From NCBI RefSeq assembly GCF_014250675.1, contig NZ_JACHTG010000004.1, positions 1,303,501 through 1,367,500 on the forward strand: a stretch of 64,000 bases of DNA, given 5' to 3'. The notes under the pieces are model-generated. The model made no database searches. It saw only the letters and a list, made by a program, of their open reading frames with translations, and was not told the origin of the DNA. A program made the position numbers and the translations under genes. Shown in pieces: positions 62,942-64,000 of the stretch (position 1 is the stretch's first letter; the number at the start of each line of letters is the position of its first letter). Source of the DNA: Cetobacterium sp. 8H (GTDB taxonomy: Bacteria; Fusobacteriota; Fusobacteriia; Fusobacteriales; Fusobacteriaceae).

Positions 62942-63045
62942 AAATGTAGAATTGAAATTATAAAAAATAAAAGGAAAAATAAAGAAATATGCTAATAATA
63001 AACAGATTGCTATATTAAAAAAGTATGTACAAAGAGGTGCTTTTT

Positions 63046-63387
63046 ATGGAAAAAGTTAGAATGATTCAAGAATATGTACCGGGAAAACAAGTTACATTAG
63101 CACATCTTATTGCACATCCCGATAAAGATATCTATAAAAAATTAGGACTCAATATGGAAAAGAAAAATGCTATTGGGATACTGACAATAACCCCGGGAGA
63201 AGCAGCAATAATAGCGGCAGATATTGCAACTAAGGCTGGAGAGGTAGAGATAGGGTTCCTAGATAGATTTAGTGGAACTTTAGTTTTAACTGGAGATGTT
63301 TCAAGCATTGAGGGCTCTTTAGAAGCTGTTATGGAGTTTTTGAGTAACGTATTGAAATTTTCATCGACTCAAGTGACGAGATCATAA
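63046..63387 (+). CDS. eutS: Ethanolamine microcompartment shell protein EutS
   Basis: EutS is a bent-hexamer shell protein of the ethanolamine-utilisation compartment. The 113-residue protein has the EutS/PduU pattern: [21 protein letters not shown] near 5-25, [22 protein letters not shown] near 45-66, and [25 protein letters not shown] near 73-97. The start is ATG 63046 with AGAGGTG; an upstream in-frame ATG (63025) lies ahead of that site. It is the first visible gene of a eut operon with eutP and a eutV-like gene. Confidence 0.94.
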   Translation: MEKVRMIQEYVPGKQVTLAHLIAHPDKDIYKKLGLNMEKKNAIGILTITPGEAAIIAADIATKAGEVEIGFLDRFSGTLVLTGDVSSIEGSLEAVMEFLSNVLKFSSTQVTRS

Positions 63388-63388
63388 T

Positions 63389-63808
63389 ATGAAAGTGATG
63401 CTAATCGGAAGAACAGGAAGTGGAAAGACGACATTGATTCAAAGATTGAATAATCAAAAATTAGAATATAAAAAAACTCAAATGGTTTCTTATGAGGGGC
63501 AAATTATAGATACACCAGGAGAATATGTAGAAAATAAATCATACTATAGAGCATTGAATGTAATTTCTATAGATGTAGATATAGTAGTTCTTGTACAGGC
63601 GTCAAATGATGATGAGGTAATTTTTCCACCACAATTTTCAACAATGTTTGCAGGGAAAAAAGTATACGGCTTAATTACTAAAAAAGACATTTGTAAAAAC
63701 ACAGAGAAAATAAAAAAATATCTTGAAGATGCAGGTGTTGAAAAAATTTTTGAAACAGGATTAAATGATTCTAAAAGTTTAAAAATTTTACAAGAAAGCT
63801 TGGGGTGA
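63389..63808 (+). CDS. eutP: Ethanolamine utilisation protein EutP
   Basis: EutP is a small P-loop protein of the eut operon; relatives have been described as acetate kinases with GTPase-like fold. The 139-residue protein has Walker A GRTGSGKTT near residue 7, switch-like IIDTPGEYVEN near 38, and the base-specificity motif TKKD near 96. The start is one base after the eutS stop. Confidence 0.93.
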   Translation: MKVMLIGRTGSGKTTLIQRLNNQKLEYKKTQMVSYEGQIIDTPGEYVENKSYYRALNVISIDVDIVVLVQASNDDEVIFPPQFSTMFAGKKVYGLITKKDICKNTEKIKKYLEDAGVEKIFETGLNDSKSLKILQESLG

Positions 63809-63813
63809 TTGCT

Positions 63814-64000
63814 ATGGAAAAAAAAATAATAGTGGCAGAAGATGATTCTTTAATAAGAATGGATATAGTTGAAATGCTAAAGGATAATGGTTATTCTGTT
63901 TTAGCAGAAGCTAGAGATGGATTAGAAGCAGTAGAAAAAACATTAAAATATCAACCAGAAATATTACTTTTAGATTTGAAAATGCCATATTTACTAGGAA
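63814..64000 (+). CDS. eutV: Response regulator, probably EutV (partial, cut by window end)
   Basis: Only the first 62 codons are present. They form a receiver domain start: KKIIVAEDDSLIRMDIVEML with the acidic pair DD, and the phosphoacceptor aspartate in LLLDLKMPYL near 54-58. In Fusobacteria and Firmicutes the response regulator next to eutP is EutV, which carries an RNA-binding ANTAR domain and antiterminates eut transcripts; the ANTAR part is beyond the window, so the identity is inferred from place. The start is ATG 63814, five bases after eutP, with a GGGGTGA site. Confidence 0.75.
   Translation, partial: MEKKIIVAEDDSLIRMDIVEMLKDNGYSVLAEARDGLEAVEKTLKYQPEILLLDLKMPYLLG

Noticed and set aside
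62869-63045. EutV/ANTAR-type double hairpin or cobalamin riboswitch upstream of eutS
   Set aside because: Only a long-loop terminator is visible; no pair of hairpins with six-base loops and no B12-box were recognised.
1-64000. Mobile elements, CRISPR arrays, tRNA or rRNA genes
   Set aside because: No transposase, integrase, regular spaced repeats or cloverleaf-like sequence was recognised while reading both strands.

Overview
The window is AT-rich, densely packed chromosomal DNA from a diderm anaerobe, most likely a member of the Fusobacteriaceae (Fusobacterium or Cetobacterium type). The evidence is a type Vd phospholipase autotransporter of the FplA kind, outer-membrane lipid genes (MlaA and lipoproteins with lipoboxes), a Gram-positive-style PolC replicase, oxygen-sensitive glycyl-radical chemistry, and a start of an ethanolamine (eut) operon. 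Species assignment from memory alone is not possible. I see no insertion sequence, prophage, CRISPR array, rRNA or tRNA gene, and no stretch over 300 bases lacks a gene.

Layout. 1-263 is the end of a type III glutamine synthetase. 337-4863 (minus) is a housekeeping operon (AIR-synthase-like protein, RsmB, O-methyltransferase, metallo-hydrolase, thioredoxin-reductase-like flavoprotein), preceded by formate-THF ligase (4959-6623). 6810-9803 (plus) holds a SigH-like sigma factor and the YjjI/YjjW glycyl-radical pair. 9816-13384 (minus) is aroA plus fplA. 13537-16442 (plus) has a DUF896 protein, asnS, an esterase and a small lipoprotein. 16491-20118 (minus) is a complete riboflavin operon under an FMN riboswitch. 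20188-27071 holds an amidase lipoprotein, HU, an EF-G paralogue, CorA, a beta clamp and an orphan PotD. 27072-32200 is an operon from a SpoU methyltransferase to MlaA and PepV. 32433-37744 is a five-gene ABC transporter locus with a DUF3798 binding protein. 37784-38416 is an L,D-transpeptidase-like protein.

38561-47317 is the most interesting region. An 861-residue flavin/iron-sulfur oxidoreductase, a secreted rhodanese and a TVP38/TMEM64 membrane protein are followed by an ABC importer and a CDP-alcohol phosphatidyltransferase. These match, gene for gene, much of the uncharacterised Escherichia coli ydjXYZ-ynjABCDEF neighbourhood, which suggests one conserved pathway of unknown function.

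47319-51903 (minus) carries a kinase-less PASTA protein, RsgA, Rpe, a MarR regulator with an extra FeoA-like domain, and RqcH. The order PASTA-rsgA-rpe mirrors the Firmicute prkC-rsgA-rpe cluster with the kinase lost, and rsgA appears to start at an ATT codon. 52066-61575 (plus) is an information-processing run (hpt, rsmA, DUF4911, khpA, rimM, trmD, gamma-carbonic anhydrase-like, SPOUT methyltransferase, polC, EamA transporter). 61660-64000 has threonine dehydratase, then eutS, eutP and the start of a eutV-like response regulator cut by the window edge.

Several promoters with near-consensus -35 and -10 boxes are visible, with many short bidirectional intrinsic terminators between converging genes.
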